Part shown: piece after piece, positions 1 through 10,337 of the stretch | How the letters are laid out: the number at the start of each line of letters is the position of its first letter | Numbering within the stretch: position 1 is the stretch's first letter | NCBI RefSeq assembly: GCF_028640845.1 | Contig: NC_080539.1 | Location: forward strand, 161,634,736-161,698,735 | Source of the DNA: Ahaetulla prasina | Lineage: Eukaryota > Chordata > Lepidosauria > Squamata > Colubridae | Direction: 5' to 3' | Length of the DNA: 64,000 bases | Notes under the pieces: generated by a model | Database searches by the model: none | What the model was told of the DNA's origin: nothing | Seen by the model: the letters and a program-made list of their open reading frames with translations, nothing else | Program-made: the position numbers and the translations under genes

Positions 1-900
1 TTTCACAGCCAGACATTGCAACTGGGAAAACCATAGCCTTGACTATACACACTTTTGTTGGCAGAGTGATGTCTCTGCTTTTTACTATACTGTCTAGATT
101 TGCCATAGCTTTCCTCCCCAGGAGCAAGCACCTTTTAATTTCTTGGCTGCAGTCCCCATGTGACCTTGGAGTCCAGGAAAATAAAATCTATCATTAACTC
201 CATTTCTTCCCCATCTATTTGCCAGGAATTGAGACGGCCAGGTGCCATGATCTTAGTTTTCTTAATGTTGAGTTTCAAGCCAACTTTGCACACTCCTTCT
301 TTACCCACATCAAGAGGCTCTTTAGTTCCTCTTCACTTTCTGCCATTAGAGTGATATCATCTGCATATCTGAGGTTGTTATTTCTCCCGGCAATCTTAAT
401 TCCAATTTTTGATTCATCTAGTCCTGCCTTTCACACAATGTGCTCTGCATATAAGTTAAATAGGCAGGGTGACAGTATAGAGTCTTGCCGGACTCCTTTC
501 CCAATTTTGAACCAATCAGTGTTTCTGTATCCAGTTCTCACTGTTGCTTCTATCCGCATATGGGTTTCTCAAGAGACAAATAAGATGGTCTGGTACTCCC
601 ATCTCTTTAAGAACTTGCCACAATTTGTTGTGGTCCACACTATCAAAGGCTTTAGCATGGTCAATGAAGCAAAAGAAGATGTTTTTCTGGAACTCCCTAG
701 CTTTCTTGATGATCCAGCGTATGTTGGCAATTTGATCTCTATTTCCTCTGCCTCTTCGAAATCCTGTCTGTACTTCTAGTAGTTCTCAGTCCACATACTG
801 CTGGAGCCTAGCTTGTAGGATTTTAAGTATAACTTTACTAGCAAGTGAAATCAGTGCAATGGTGCGATAGTTTGAATATTCTTTGTTTGAACATTCTTTG
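1..900 (-). pseudogene. BovB (RTE-clade) LINE reverse transcriptase fragment, copy 0
   Basis: Minus-strand remnant of a BovB-type LINE ORF. Translated in pieces it gives the RTE-clade RT landmarks: an N-terminal stretch with KECSNYRTIALIS-like sequence, a finger/palm part with FIDYAKAFD-like sequence, and a catalytic box whose codons at 357-368 still read YADD. The frame is broken by several indels and stops, so no active protein is expected. It runs off the left edge, so the 3' end of the LINE is not seen. The same region recurs about 1753 bp downstream (1440-2660) with many substitutions, so this duplication is older than the other tandem duplications in the window. In BovB elements the RT nicks and primes at the target site. 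The RTE/BovB assignment is firm; the exact subfamily is not. Confidence 0.85.
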
Positions 901-1129
901 TATTTTGTAGGATAAGATAGAAAATTTGGAACCTGTATGGATCTTAATTTAGGGAATGAGCATGAGAGACAAGGTTCTCTTTGGACTCTTGTCATAAATG
1001 ACATAAATGATTCTAGTCTAATGTAGGTTATTGCATATGCAATCCATTTTGTCTTAAGTCAAAAATCAAATCTTGCTTCAAATCTACGTCTTTCAAATGG
1101 CTATAATGAGAAAGTCAACAAACAGTTAT

Positions 1130-1428
1130 TACCTGTTTAACATTAACAACTCTGTTACTGAAGTCATATTTTCTGCAATAAGATTGAGCGGTTAACATTA
1201 AGCTTAAATCTATTGTGTGCTCGTATTGTTGCAATTGAAGCTGAAGTAGTCTTTGTCAGGAAGGACATTGTAATAGATGATTCTATGAGTTAAACTCAGG
1301 TCATGTCGAAGGTGGTGCAGTTCTAAATTTTCTAAACCCAGGATTTCAAGTCTGGTGGCATAAGGTATTTTGTTGTATTTGGAGGAGTGCAACTTGCTCC
1401 CAAGTTGCCATAGGCAGGGGGATGGGAA
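1130..1428 (-). pseudogene. CR1/L3-type LINE RT C-terminal fragment, copy 0
   Basis: The minus strand encodes the C-terminal segment of a CR1/L3-type LINE ORF2 (residues resembling YATRLEILGLENLELHHLR, then LTHRIIYYNVLP). It matches the better preserved copy at 18057-18650. The segment ends abruptly at about 1428, after GGGATGGGAAATC, where BovB sequence begins, so the junction looks like a duplication breakpoint. It is non-functional: only the C-terminal portion is present and it is interrupted. Confidence 0.7.
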
Positions 1429-1439
1429 ATCCTCTAGAG

Positions 1440-2660
1440 TCCATTTAAGCTCATGCCTACTGCTTCAGTGATCCCATCCAGCTACTTTGTTCTCTGTTGT
1501 CCTCTTCTTCTTTTGCCCTCAATCTTTCCCAGCATTAGAAGACTCACTTCTTCTCCAGTGAGTCCTTCCTTCTCATTAGGTGGCCAAAGTATTTGAGTTT
1601 CATCTTCAGGATCTGGCCTTCTAAAGAGCAGTCAGGGTTATAGGACTGACTGGTTGGATCGCCTTGCAGTCCAGGGGACTCACAGGAGTTTTCTCCAGCA
1701 TTATAGTTCAAAGGCCTCAATTCTTTGGCACTCAGCCTTTCTTATGGTCCAACTTTCACAGCCAGACATTGCAACTGGGAAAACCATAGCCTTGACTATA
1801 CACACTTTTGTTGGCAGAGTGATGTCTCTGCTTTTTACTATACTGTCTAGATTTGCCATAGCTTTCCTCCCCAGGAGCAAGCACCTTTTAATTTCTTGGC
1901 TGCAGTCCCCATGTGACCTTGGAGTCCAGGAAAATAAAATCTGTCACTACCTCCATTTCTTCCCCATCTATTTGCCAGGAAGTGAGAGGGCCGGATGCCA
2001 TGATCTTAGTTTTCTTAATGTTGAGTTTCTAGCCAACTTTTGCACTCTCCTTCTCCACCCACATCAAGAGGCTCTTTAGTTCCTCTTCACTTTCTGCCAT
2101 TAGAGTGGTATCATTTACATATTTGAGGTTGTTGATATTTCTCCCAACAATCTTAATTCCACTTTTTGATTCATCTAGCCCCACCTTTCTCATGATCTGC
2201 TCTGCATATAAGTTAAATAGTCAGGGCGTCAGTATACAGCCTTGCTGGATTCCTTTCTCAATTTTGAACCAATCAGTGGTTCTGTGTCCAGTTCTCACTA
2301 TTGCTTCTTGACCCGCATATGGGCTTCTCAATAGACAAATAATATGGTCTGTTAGTCCCATCTCATTAAGAACTTGCCACAATTTGCTGTGATCCACACA
2401 ATCAAAAGCTTTAGCATAGTCAATGAAGCAGAAATAGACACTTTTCTGGAACTCCCTAGCTTTCTCCATGATCCAGTGTATGTTGGCAATTTGATCTCTA
2501 GTTCCTCTGCCTCGTCGAAATCCTGCCTGTACTTCTGGTAGTTCTCGATCCACATACTGCTGGAGCCTAGCTTGTAGGATTTTAAGCAAAACCTTACTAA
2601 GATGTGAAATGAGTGCAATGGTATGATAGTTTGAACATTCTTTGTTTGAACATTCTTTGT
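1440..2660 (-). pseudogene. BovB LINE reverse transcriptase fragment, copy 1
   Basis: Second and longer BovB fragment. The minus-strand frame at 2221-2763 covers the RT fingers and palm: the LQQYVDRELPEVQAGFRRGR region, the motif-A-like segment FIDYAKAFDCVDH, and GIQQGCILTP, where a stop interrupts the frame. Further downstream on the minus strand the catalytic YADD box is changed: codons at 2110-2121 read YVND, losing the first catalytic aspartate. The segment 1444-2100 carries the post-RT C-terminal region with stops. About 100 bp at the upstream end (2660-2763) is not obviously BovB. The protein would be dead. In family members this enzyme copies LINE RNA at the nicked target, often also mobilising SINEs. 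Confidence 0.87.
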
Positions 2661-2887
2661 ATTTTGTAGGATAAGATAGAAAATTTGGAACCTGTATGGA
2701 TCTTAATTTAGGGAATGAGCATGAGAGACAAGGTTCTGTTTGGACTCTTGTCATAAATGTCATAAATGATTCTAGTCTAATGTAGGTTATTGCATATGCA
2801 ATCCATTTTGTCTTAAGTCAAAAATCAAATCTTGCTTCAAATCTACGTCTTTCAAATGGCTATAATGAGAAAGTCAACAAACAGTTA

Positions 2888-3190
2888 TTACCTGTTTAAC
2901 ATTAACAACTCTGTTACTGAAGTCATATTTTCTGCAATAAGATTGGAGCGGTTAACATTAAGCTTAAATCTATTGTGTGCTCGTGTATTGTTGCAATTGA
3001 AGCTGAAGTAGTCTTTGACAGGAAGGACATTGTAATAGATGATTCTATGAGTTAAACTCAGGTCACGTCGAAGGTGGCGCAGTTTTAAATTTTCTAAACC
3101 CAGGATTTCAAGTCTGGTGGCATAAGGTATTTTGTTGTATTTGGAGGAGTGCAACTTGCTCCCAAGTTGCCATAGGCAGGGGGATGGGAA
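2888..3190 (-). pseudogene. CR1/L3-type LINE RT C-terminal fragment, copy 1
   Basis: Minus-strand frame of up to 116 residues. The middle part matches the L3 ORF2 C-terminus seen at 18057-18650 (KYNKIPYATRLEILGLENL, then VLPVKDYFSFNCNNTRA). The last roughly 20 residues drift out of the family frame before a stop, so the end is degenerate. It lies inside tandem unit A, and a further copy is in unit B at 5095-5380. It is a truncated, non-functional retroposon piece. Confidence 0.72.
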
Positions 3191-3193
3191 ATC

Positions 3194-3530
3194 ATGCCTC
3201 ATAGCTGCACCAAGGAATTTACTCCTCAGCCATAGCAAGATGCATTCTGGCTGAGCAAGTCAAGGCCATCTCTGTGGATACCAGCAATGCCTGGAAGGGA
3301 GTGACTTCTGCAATCCATGAAATTACCTGGTTGCAGAATGTGACCTGGTGACACACTTTGGGGGGAGGAGGAAACAGGGTCAGGGGCAAGGTGTGAAGGG
3401 GGTAAAGTCACAGTTGGCTTCAACTAGGTAATGCTGACATGGTGGTCCTAATAAAAAACTGGATTTTTATTGCCAGATGGCTTGAGGCTCTTAATTGCGT
3501 TAAGACACTGATCAGAACCCTGACATCCTT
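3194..3530 (+). repeat. LTR-like block of unknown family
   Basis: GC-richer block following the L3 fragment and ending AGAACCCTGACA. It includes AATAAAAAACTGG, a possible polyadenylation region, about 70 bp before that end. The CA end and the poly(A)-like signal suggest the 3' part of an LTR, but I cannot find a matching TG start or a TSD. A second copy lies at about 5387-5713 in tandem unit B. Confidence 0.3.
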
Positions 3531-3540
3531 CTGTCAAGAA

Positions 3541-3705
3541 AAGTCGAGGGGGAAGCCAGTGTTACTAACTGAACAGCTGCAGTGATTCACTTAACAATGG
3601 TAGCATGTAAGGTAGTAAAATGGGACATAGCTCCCTTAAAAAATGTCTCACTTAGCAACATAAATTTTGGGCTCAGTTGTGGCCGTAAATTGAGAACTTC
3701 CTATG
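3541..3705. mobile_element. MITE fragment (ACAGGTAGTCC family)
   Basis: Partial copy of the MITE seen whole at 33134-33530. Recognisable by GGGGAAGCCAG, CTGCAGTGATTCACTTAACA, TCTCACTTAGCAACA and a decayed end resembling GAACTTCCTATG. Duplicated again in tandem unit B at about 5728-5892. Confidence 0.65.
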
Positions 3706-4119
3706 CTCACATGATGCAGACAAAAACTTAGTTGCTTTCCCTCTTCTGAATGATCTGTTTTTGATGCTGCTTATGCTGCCAAGTTAAGGAGAAATAATCA
3801 TTCACGAAACATTCTCTATGATGAACTCAAAAGAGATATTTCTTTCCTGGTTGCCTGCATCATATTGCTAAGAAGAGAAAGGAACACACCATCTTCATGG
3901 CTTGCTAATTCTTTTATGGCAGCAACAGTGTCAAACTATCCAATAATCCCTGTGGCCCCAGAATTACACATTTAAGGCAGTTCATTTTAATAGGTGTTTA
4001 AGACCAGTTCAGTTCTGATGACTCCAGACTTTTTTTCCAGTAATAATCTATGCCAAATATCAAATGTGACTGCAGCAGCAGTCATTGAAAAAATAATAAT
4101 TATGGAAATAATAAAGGGA

Positions 4120-4315
4120 TATAAATGAACGAACAAACAAACAACTAACTAACTAAATAAATAAATAAAGTGAGTACATTTCAGCTAGCAAGCCAGTATT
4201 TTTTCATTATTAATGAATAAATGGAATTGATTAGAAGTCAGAGATAGATAATAGACAGAGAGAGAGTGAGAGAGAGAGAGGGTGGGTGGGGGCAGGCAGG
4301 CAGACAGACAGATAA
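4120..4315. repeat. Simple-repeat cluster
   Basis: Runs of (AACA)n, (AACT)n, (AAAT)n at about 4130-4167, then (GA)n, (GGGT)n, (GGCA)n and (GACA)n at about 4250-4312. A copy with nearly the same repeat numbers lies in unit B at about 6310-6500. Unchanged microsatellite lengths suggest that the duplication is very recent or an assembly artefact. Confidence 0.85.
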
Positions 4316-4741
4316 GGAATGATATCATAATTGCCAACATTTATGTATTTGATAGAGTGACATAGTGTTATTGTACTTGTCCTATTAAGCCAAAACATAT
4401 GATTATTTATTTATTTATTTAGCTTATATAGCCATCCGTCACACATATGTAAGTCTGCGCAGCTCAGAAATTAAAACAGCATCAGAAAAAAGCAAAATAT
4501 AAATTAACAATTCCAAAACAAAGATTTCAGAAGCTAATCACTAGGGTCTTCATTATTTATCTCTACTCTCAATATCTACAAACAGGACAAGTGTTTTATT
4601 CATCACAGTTCAAAATAGAAACACGCTTATCCTCTTGATGAATCTTAAATGACATGATACAAAAGAAACAACAAGAAAAATTTACAACTATTCAAAGAAC
4701 CCCAGATATGCTTTTGAAAATATTAAGAACCAGCTGTGGTT

Positions 4742-6928
4742 GTTCTCGATCCACATACTGCTGGAGCCTAGCTTGTAGGATTTTAAGCAAAACCTTACTA
4801 GGATGTGAAATGAGTGCAATGGTATGATAGTTTGAACATTCTTTGTTTGAACATTCTTTGTATTTTGTAGGATAAGATAGAAAATTTGGAACCTGTATGG
4901 ATCTTAATTTAGGGAATGAGCATGAGAGACAAGGTTCTGTTTGGACTCTTGTCATAAATGTCATAAATGATTCTAGTCTAATGTAGGTTATTGCATATGC
5001 AATCCATTTTGTCTTAAGTCAAAAATCAAATCTTGCTTCAAATCTACGTCTTTCAAATGGCTATAATGAGAAAGTCAACAAACAGTTATTACCTGTTTAA
5101 CATTAACAACTCTGTTACTGAAGTCATATTTTCTGCAATAAGATTGGAGCGGTTCACTTTAAGTTTGAATCTATTGTGTGCTCGTGTATTGTTGCAATTG
5201 AAGCTGAAGTAGTCTTTGACAGGAAGGACATTGATGAGTTATACTCAGGTCATGCCGAAGGCAGCGCAGTTCTAAATTTTCTAAACCCAGGATTTCAAGT
5301 CTGGTGGCATAAGGTATTTTGTTGTATTTGGAGGAGTGCAACTTGCTCCCGAGTTGCCCTAGGCAGGGGGATGGGAAATTGTGCCTCGTAGCTGCACCAA
5401 GGAATTTACTCCTGAGTCATAACAAGATGCATTCTGTCTGAGCAAGTCAAGGCCATCTCCGTGGATACCAGCAATGCCTGGAAGGGAGTGACTTCTGTAA
5501 CCCGCGAAATTAGCTCGTTGGGGAATGTGACCAGGTGACACACTTTGGGGGGAGGGGGAAACAGGGTCAGAGGCAAGGCATGATGGGGGTGAAGTCAGAG
5601 TTGGCTTCAACTAGGTAATGCTGACATGGTGGTCCTAATAAAAAACTGGATTTTTATTGCCAGATGGCTTGAGGCTCTTAATTGCGTTAGGACACTGATC
5701 AGAACCCTGACATCCTTCTGTCAAGAAAAGTCGAGGGGGAAGCCAGTGTTACTAACTGAACAGCTGCAGTGATTCACTTAACAATGGTAGCATGTAAGGT
5801 AGTAAAATGGGACATAGCTCCCTTAAAAAATGTCTCACTTAGCAACATAAATTTTGGGCTCAGTTGTGGCCGTAAATTGAGAACTTCCTATGCTCACATG
5901 ATGCAGACAAAAACTTAGTTGCTTTCCCTCTTCTGAATGATCTGTTTTTGATGTTGCTTATGCTGCCAAGTTAAGGAGAAATAATCATTCACGAAACATT
6001 CTCTATGATGAACTCAAAAGAGATATTTCTTTCCTGGTTGCCTGCATCATATTGCTAAGAAGAGAAAGGAACACACCATCCTCATGGCTTGCTAATTTTT
6101 TTATGGCAGCAACAGTGTCAAACTATCCAATAATCCCTGTGGCCCCAGAATTACACATTTAAGGCAGTTCATTTTAATAGGTGTTTAAGACCAGTTCAGT
6201 TCTGATGACTCCAGACTTTTTTTCCAGTAATAATCTATGCCAAATATCAAATGTGACTGCAGCAGCAGTCATTGAAAAAATAATAATTATGGAAATAATA
6301 AAGGGATATAAATGAACGAACAAACAAACAACTAACTAACTAAATAAATAAATAAAATGAGTACATTTCAGCTAGCAAGCCAGTATTTTTTCATTATTAA
6401 TGAATAAATGGAATTGATTAGAAGTCAGAGATAGATAATAGACAGAGAGAGAGTGAGAGAGAGAGAGGGTGGGTGGGGGCAGGCAGGCAGACAGACAGAT
6501 AAGGAATGATATCATAATTGCCAACATTTATGTATTTGATATAGTGACATAGTGTTATTGTACTTGTCCTAGTAAGCCAAAACATATGATTATTTATTTA
6601 TTTATTTAGCTTATATAGCCATCCGTCACACATATGTAAGTCTGCGCAGCTCAGAAATTAAAACAGCATCAGAAAAAAGCAAAATATAAATTAACAATTC
6701 CAAAACAAAGATTTCAGAAGCTAATCACTAGGGTCTTCATTATTTATCTCTACTCTCAATATCTACAAACAGGACAAGTGTTTTATTCATCACAGTTCAA
6801 AATAGAAACACGCTTATCCTCTTGATGAATCTTAAATGACATGATACAAAAGAAACAACAAGAAAAATTTACAACTATTCAAAGAACCCCAGATATGCTT
6901 TTGAAAATATTAAGAACCAGCTGTGGTT
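4742..6928. repeat. Tandem duplication unit B (about 2.19 kb)
   Basis: Second unit of the duplication described at 2541-4741. It contains a short BovB remnant (4742-4870, minus), the L3 fragment (about 5095-5380, minus), the LTR-like block, the MITE fragment and the microsatellite cluster in the same order. After 6928 the sequence becomes single-copy. Confidence 0.9.
5095..5380 (-). pseudogene. CR1/L3-type LINE RT C-terminal fragment, copy 2
   Basis: Third copy of the L3 C-terminal piece, in tandem unit B. It lacks about 14 bp near 5233 relative to the 2888-3190 copy, which breaks the frame. It is non-functional. Confidence 0.68.
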
Positions 6929-7318
6929 GTTCAGTAATAAACATCATCAGCATGTTTGCTTGTCTATTTTCATTTGATTTTGTACTGCAGTCTTACTAAG
7001 GTAGGGAAATGTTGCATCACAGTGGTTTGCTGTGGGTTCCTTCAGTGAAAATTGTGGGTTAAACTGCAACACAAGTTATACCTATAAATAATGTCTTACC
7101 CTATTTCCCAATTCTGTCCAGATTTGGCTAGAAATGCATGCTTGAAACAGCTAAGTATGTGTCTAGTTTTAACGTGCATTCGACAAACATGGAGATATTC
7201 TGTACAAAATTTTAAACCCAACCAGTACAGTAGTAGCCAAAATTGTGGAAACCTTTTGGGAAAAGTGTATTTTTGAGGTTTGATGGCTAATAGCACCATT
7301 TTTTCTTTGGAGTTTCAA

Positions 7319-7568
7319 GATAATCATATTCCACTGCTGGAATGGCCTGGGAATAGCCCAGACCTTAACCCAATTGAAAAATCTATGGAGCCGACTAAAG
7401 AAACTTGTTAGTCAGAAGCGACCCAGCAATAAAATCCAATTAATAGAAACAATCATTCAATCTTGGTTTCACATTATAACAGCTGCAGAACTAAAAGACT
7501 TGGTTCACTCCATGGGAAGACGTTGTAAGGCCGTAATTCATGCTAAAGGTTATCCAACTATTAAATGA
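7319..7568 (+). pseudogene. Tc1-type transposase, C-terminal remnant
   Basis: Encodes the end of a DDE transposase: LLEWPGNSPDLNPIE followed by NLWSRLKK and about 55 further residues to the stop near 7568. The glutamate of NPIE (GAA at 7376-7378) is the third catalytic residue of the Tc1 DD34E triad. A one-base excess in the A-run right after it (7377-7381) shifts the frame between NPIE and NLW. The first two catalytic aspartates and the DNA-binding domain are absent. In Tc1 relatives the enzyme cuts at the inverted repeats and inserts at TA; this remnant cannot. Confidence 0.85.
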
Positions 7569-7598
7569 CATGGTGATAATTTTTGTATCTGCATTACA

Positions 7599-8786
7599 GT
7601 TTTCACCAACAGAAGCACTAAAACATCCAAATTTAACATAATTAGATAAGATAATAAGATATAGAGACCTAATAGACCGACAAGGGAAACTAAAAACAAA
7701 ACAAGAACAGGAGTTAGATTTAAATAGAGATATAGACTGGTGGACATATACTCAAATACAATCAAAATACAAAGAAGACACAAAAAAATATGAAATACAA
7801 ATAGAACAACACGAATTAGATAAAATTATACTTGGGACAGAAGAGAAGTTAATTAGCAAGATTTATAAATTTTTGTTGCCCTACAAAATGGAAGAGGAGA
7901 TAGTGAAAGATACAATGATTAAATGGGCACAGAATTTTAATTATACAATAGAGTGTGAAAGATGGGAAGCAATGTGGCAAGTAAATTCGAAATTAACATT
8001 ATCTGTGGCATACAAGGAAAAGATGTTTTACAAATGGTACCTTCCAACAACAAGACTTGCAAAGATATTCCCAAATAATAATTCAACATGTTGGAAATTC
8101 AAAAAAACTCAGGGAACTTATTACCATCTATGGTGCACGTGTCCGGCGGCAAAAAATTCTGGGCAAATATTAAAAAATGGTTAGAAAAAATAACAGAACA
8201 ACCAGTTGAAAGCAAACTGGAAACATTTTTATTAGGAATCTTTACGAGAACATACACCAAAGAAATAAAATATCTGATTTTACACATTATAACGGCTGCA
8301 CGAATATCATATGCACAAAATTGGAAACAGGAAAAGATACCAACAGATGAAGAAGTGATAGGGAAAGTTTTAGAGTCTGCTGAAATGGACAAACTAACAA
8401 AAGAAATTATAGAGAAAGAAGAGACAGATTATTATATAATCTGGGATAAATGGTATGAATAGCTTGAGCCTAGAATAGAGGGAAAAAAATAAAGGGGAAA
8501 AATTAGAATATACAGAATGTATTAGAAATGTACAATATGTAAATAATAAATATATAAGAATCTAGAAAAGTAAAGCTATTTGTATTAGATAATTTAATGT
8601 AAATAAAGAAAAGGGGATAAGAAAGAAAATAAAATAACAAATGTGATATGGGGGAAAGGTATAAAAGCGAGAGAAAACCACTAAAAAATGCTGTTTAGAA
8701 ATAGGAAATATTTATATATTATATGTTGTGTGTTTGTCAGATTGTGTATCAAGTTAAAACAATATATATTTTTTTTAAAAAGCTAT
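7599..8786 (+). mobile_element. L1-clade LINE 3' fragment inserted in the Tc1 element
   Basis: 5'-truncated L1-type retrotransposon flanked by a 9-bp TSD, TGCATTACA (7590-7598 and 8787-8795). Coding remnant at 7873-8462, then an A-rich 3' untranslated region ending in an A/T-rich tail at about 8770-8780. The TSD lies in Tc1 sequence on both sides, so this L1 landed after the Tc1. Confidence 0.85.
7873..8462 (+). pseudogene. L1 ORF2 C-terminal region, frameshifted
   Basis: Two overlapping frames (7873-8184 and 8088-8462) together cover the end of an L1-clade ORF2. The first contains the cysteine-rich segment CWKFKKTQGTYYHLWCTCP, which fits the C-x2-C/H/C arrangement at the L1 ORF2 C-terminus, with one cysteine replaced. 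The second continues into FLLGIFTRTYTKEIKYLILHI and an NWKQEKIPTDEE-like tail. The change of frame falls near 8150. The endonuclease and RT are missing through 5' truncation, so it is inactive. Similarity to the L1 C-terminus is clear by eye; the subfamily is not. Confidence 0.8.
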
Positions 8787-9024
8787 TGCATTACATTCTT
8801 GATTAAATTATCTTTCCATTGATATATAATTTTATGGTACTATTCCAAAAGAAAAGTGGTGTTATTAGCTAGTTTTAGAAAATACACTTTTCCCAAAAGA
8901 TTTCCACAATTTTGGCCATTACTGTACTTAGCATTAACTCCAAACAAATATCATGGATCATTTGAAACGGCACCAAATTTAGTTTCTTATGTTTCTTAAT
9001 TGCAGCCAAATAAGATAGTTAACG

Positions 9025-9394
9025 ACCATAACTGAGCCCAACATTTCTGTTGTTAAGTGAAACCTTTGTTAAATGAGTTTTGCCCCACTGTATGAATTTT
9101 CTTGCCACTGTTGTTAAGCGAATCCCTGAAATTGTCAAGTTACTAACATAGTGGTTGATTTGAATCTGACTTCCCCATTGATTTTGCTTGTCAGAAGGTT
9201 GCAGAAGGTGATGACATGACCCCAGGACATTGCAAATGTCATAAATTGCCGAGCATCTAAATTGTGATCACATGACCATGGAGGTGCTGCAATGGTCATA
9301 AGTGTGAAACATAAATCATAAGTCACTTTTTTCAATCCCGTTGTAACTTTGAATGGTCACTAAATGAATTGTTGTAAGTCAAGGACTACCTGTG
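9025..9394. mobile_element. MITE (ACAGGTAGTCC family)
   Basis: Near-complete copy; the right end reads AAGTCAAGGACTACCTGTG. The interior shows TTGTTAAGTGAA, CTTCCCCATTGA, TTGTCAGAAGGTTGC and CATGACCATGG. The ends are inverted repeats as in the intact copy at 33134-33530. No coding capacity. Confidence 0.72.
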
Positions 9395-9811
9395 TTCCGA
9401 AATCCTGCGGGCCGATGTGATGGCTACCAAAAACAGCGTCTTGTAAGTCAAAAAACTGATGTGAACTGTCCTAATCGGTTCAAAGGGAGCCTTGCAAAGT
9501 GCCTGCAAAACCTTCTGAAGGTCCCAGGTGGGATAACGGTGAACCACTGCCGGTCTCAGGTTGGTCACCCCCCTCAAAAACCTCTTTACCTCTGGGTCCT
9601 TTGTCACCGACCGCCTACCCGCAGAACCTAACTCTGACGCTATCGCTGCCACCTGCCTGCGTAACGTCCCTGGTGCCAGCCCTTTCTTCAACCCAGCCTG
9701 CAAAAACTGCAACAACTGTGGAACCTTTACCTTGGTTGGCTGAATGCTCCTACCAGTGCACCAAATCACAAAGGTTCTCCAAGTGGAATCATAAATTCGT
9801 GTAGTAGACAT
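9395..9811 (-). pseudogene. DIRS-type tyrosine recombinase, N-terminal fragment
   Basis: Open minus-strand frame of about 140 residues from ATG at 9809-9811. It reads as the SAM-like core-binding domain of a DIRS-group tyrosine recombinase (YDSTWRTFVIWCTGR, LLQFLQAGL, then FLRGVTNLRP) and reaches ITSARRISE, where the first catalytic arginine of the recombinase is expected. It then stops at the junction with the neighbouring MITE, so the catalytic H-x-x-R and Tyr are missing. In intact DIRS elements this enzyme integrates a circular DNA intermediate without TSDs. The fragment is unusually free of stops for a truncated piece. The match is by motif recognition only. Confidence 0.75.
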
Positions 9812-10059
9812 TGGTTATTTATGTCCAAATTTTGGATGCAAGTTCTTTAAATGAAGGCATTTATTAATGATCTCATCCCACCTGCTTCATCATTTATCTC
9901 CTTTGACACTCCACCCCCACCCCAAAAAAAGATGCTCAAGGTTCCAATGCCATGGGAACAAAAGCACTTAAACATTTTCTCATTTCTCCTGATCATGTGA
10001 CAGAGTGAATGGGAAGAGAAAGTTTCTGGACTTCATTTATGCCACAAATGAAAGTGATC

Positions 10060-10337
10060 CTAATGATCGTGTGATCAAAATTCAGACCCTTGGCAACTGA
10101 CTCATACTCATGACGGTTGCAGGGTCCCAAGGTCATATGATCATCTTTTGTGGCCTTCTGACAAGCAGAGTCAATGGGGAAGCCAGATTCACTTAACAAA
10201 TATGTTCCTAAGTTAATAACTGCAGTTATTCACTTAACAATTGAGGCAAGAAAGATTGTAAAATTCATTTAAAAAATATCTCAGTTAACAACGGAAATTT
10301 TGGGCTCAATTGTGGTCATAAGTCAACGACTACCTGT
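10060..10337. mobile_element. MITE (ACAGGTAGTCC family), truncated copy
   Basis: Opposite orientation to the copy at 9025-9394: contains GATCAAAATTCAGACCCTTGG, GGGGAAGCCAGATTCACTTA and ends CAACGACTACCTGTAT. The left end is missing or decayed. The two copies flank the DIRS fragment and decayed sequence. Confidence 0.72.

Larger units (their letters stand above)
2541..4741. repeat. Tandem duplication unit A (about 2.2 kb)
   Basis: First unit of a head-to-tail duplication. It begins with GTTCTCGATCCACATACTGC and contains the 5' end of BovB copy 1, the L3 fragment, an LTR-like block, a MITE fragment and microsatellites. The next unit starts at 4742 with the same bases. The unit-to-unit junction and the exit from unit B (near 6929) share GTTC, a 4-bp microhomology. 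The two units are nearly identical, with small indels, for example about 14 bp missing near 5233. Confidence 0.9.
7228..8924 (+). mobile_element. Tc1-type DNA transposon, internally deleted and interrupted by L1
   Basis: Imperfect terminal inverted repeats of about 85 bp: the left end begins CAGTAGTAGCCAAAATTG and the right end, read on the minus strand, begins CAGTAATGGCCAAAATTG. Each end is flanked by TA (7226-7227 and 8925-8926), the target dinucleotide of the Tc1/mariner superfamily. Only the C-terminal part of a transposase survives (about 7319-7568). An L1 fragment (7599-8786) sits between that coding piece and the right end. Without the L1 the element is only about 500 bp, so most of the transposase was lost. 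Inactive. Confidence 0.88.

Noticed and set aside
219..779. Plus-strand ORF of 186 codons
   Set aside because: It is the antisense of the BovB RT fragment; the minus strand carries the family motifs.
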